From an uncultured Clostridia bacterium (GTDB lineage Bacteria; Bacillota_A; Clostridia; Oscillospirales; Acutalibacteraceae), in the NCBI GenBank assembly GCA_944380625.1, contig CALWIE010000117.1, forward strand, positions 1 through 5,639: 5,639 bases of DNA, read 5' to 3'. Of the stretch, positions 5,439 through 5,639 are shown piece after piece; the stretch's first letter is position 1, and each line of letters starts with the position of its first letter. The translations under genes and the position numbers were made by a program. The notes beneath the pieces were generated by a model. It ran no database searches. It was given only the letters and a program-made list of their open reading frames with translations, and was not told the DNA's origin.

Positions 5439-5500
5439 TGGGAAGGGACTTGTACATATATAAGAGGGAAAAAGCCCCGCTATGCTTACTACCCTTCCCA
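5439..5500 (-). promoter_or_regulatory. Inverted repeat with T-run in the leader of the small peptide gene
   Basis: TGGGAAGGG (5439-5447) is the exact reverse complement of CCCTTCCCA (5492-5500), a 9-bp inverted repeat with a 44-base spacer. Read on the minus strand, the second arm is directly followed by TCTTTTTAAA and then the GAGGAG ribosome binding site. This is the arrangement of a leader terminator or attenuator. The spacer includes a smaller GGG/CCC hairpin (5466-5468 with 5475-5477) and an AT-rich TATATA that could instead be a -10 box. No convincing -35 box is seen. Confidence 0.35.
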
Positions 5501-5589
5501 AAGAAAACAGGCCCCATGCCCGGCAAAATCTGACGGAACCCGCCCTTTTCTAGGTGCTCCAAACAGGAGGAACCACAACATAGGGGAAA

Positions 5590-5639
5590 AACGCAGAAAA
5601 AGGAAAAAAGTCAAGAAAGAAGGTTGACATTGGCGGGGC
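5590..5639 (+). promoter_or_regulatory. -35 box and A-rich upstream element of a promoter cut by the window end
   Basis: A perfect TTGACA (5624-5629) follows an A-rich, UP-element-like tract (about 5587-5620). A -10 box at normal spacing would fall at about 5646-5652, outside the window, so this is only half of a promoter. If real, it starts a plus-strand transcript away from the small minus-strand gene. The stretch from 5501 to 5590 holds no ORF or RNA gene that I can support. Confidence 0.45.

Noticed and set aside
5480..5500. T-box-like sequence on the minus strand (AGGGTAGTAAGC)
   Set aside because: It lacks the TGGN core and the ACCGCG part of the conserved T-box bulge, no specifier-loop features were found, and a 36-residue peptide is an unlikely target.
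5305..5562. 85-residue version of the minus-strand small gene starting at TTG 5562
   Set aside because: There is no good ribosome binding site for that TTG, and the extra part lies across the inverted repeat. The ATG at 5415 has a properly spaced GAGGAG.
5553..5574. Small hairpin CTCC-AAACA-GGAG with flanking GGT/ACC pairs and an AGGAGG ribosome-binding-like site
   Set aside because: Neither strand has a start codon at usable spacing or an ORF after it, and the stem is only four pairs plus a weak extension.

Overview
The window reads like chromosomal DNA of a high-GC, gut-type Clostridia, most like the Oscillospiraceae (Flavonifractor or Pseudoflavonifractor-like). This taxonomic guess rests on three things. 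The coding DNA is GC-rich with strong CTG/GGC/GCC codon preference. The ribosome binding sites are strong GGAGG types. The proteins are typical clostridial forms: MATE transporters opening with MTNGPL and a single-domain LUD protein with a Cys-rich tail. No species can be assigned by reading alone.

Layout: (1) 1-170 is the end of a tRNA operon: the 3' part of an elongator tRNA-Met(CAT), a complete tRNA-Glu(TTC), and an intrinsic terminator. (2) 201-731 encodes a small uncharacterised lipoprotein, closed by a strong hairpin terminator (744-776). (3) 818-5252 is a probable four-gene plus-strand operon. It starts at a good sigma-A type promoter (TTGATT-17-TAAAAT) and holds a LUD-domain protein (884-1531), a xylose-isomerase-like TIM-barrel sugar isomerase/epimerase (1547-2413) and two tandem MATE transporters (2467-3813 and 3855-5252). 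A strong, probably bidirectional terminator lies at 5267-5297. (4) 5305-5415 on the minus strand is a well-supported 36-residue single-span membrane peptide converging on that terminator. Its leader region (5416-5550) contains an inverted repeat followed by a T-run. (5) The last bases carry a perfect TTGACA -35 box after an A-rich tract, so a further plus-strand transcript probably begins just beyond the window.

How the genes may work together: the LUD and TIM-barrel genes are 15 bp apart and suggest handling of a small organic acid or sugar-type compound. The two MATE exporters could remove a product or a toxic compound. This functional link is inferred from gene order only. The MATE genes are a tandem duplication that aligns without a gap at a constant offset of 1439 bp. 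Identity is much higher in the N-terminal half than in the C-terminal half, and the second copy appears to have its own promoter inside the end of the first.

I see no CRISPR array, insertion sequence, phage gene or recognised defence system. The most unusual points are the MATE pair (mosaic divergence, lost start region, internal promoter) and the small membrane peptide, whose C-terminus looks like a lipobox.
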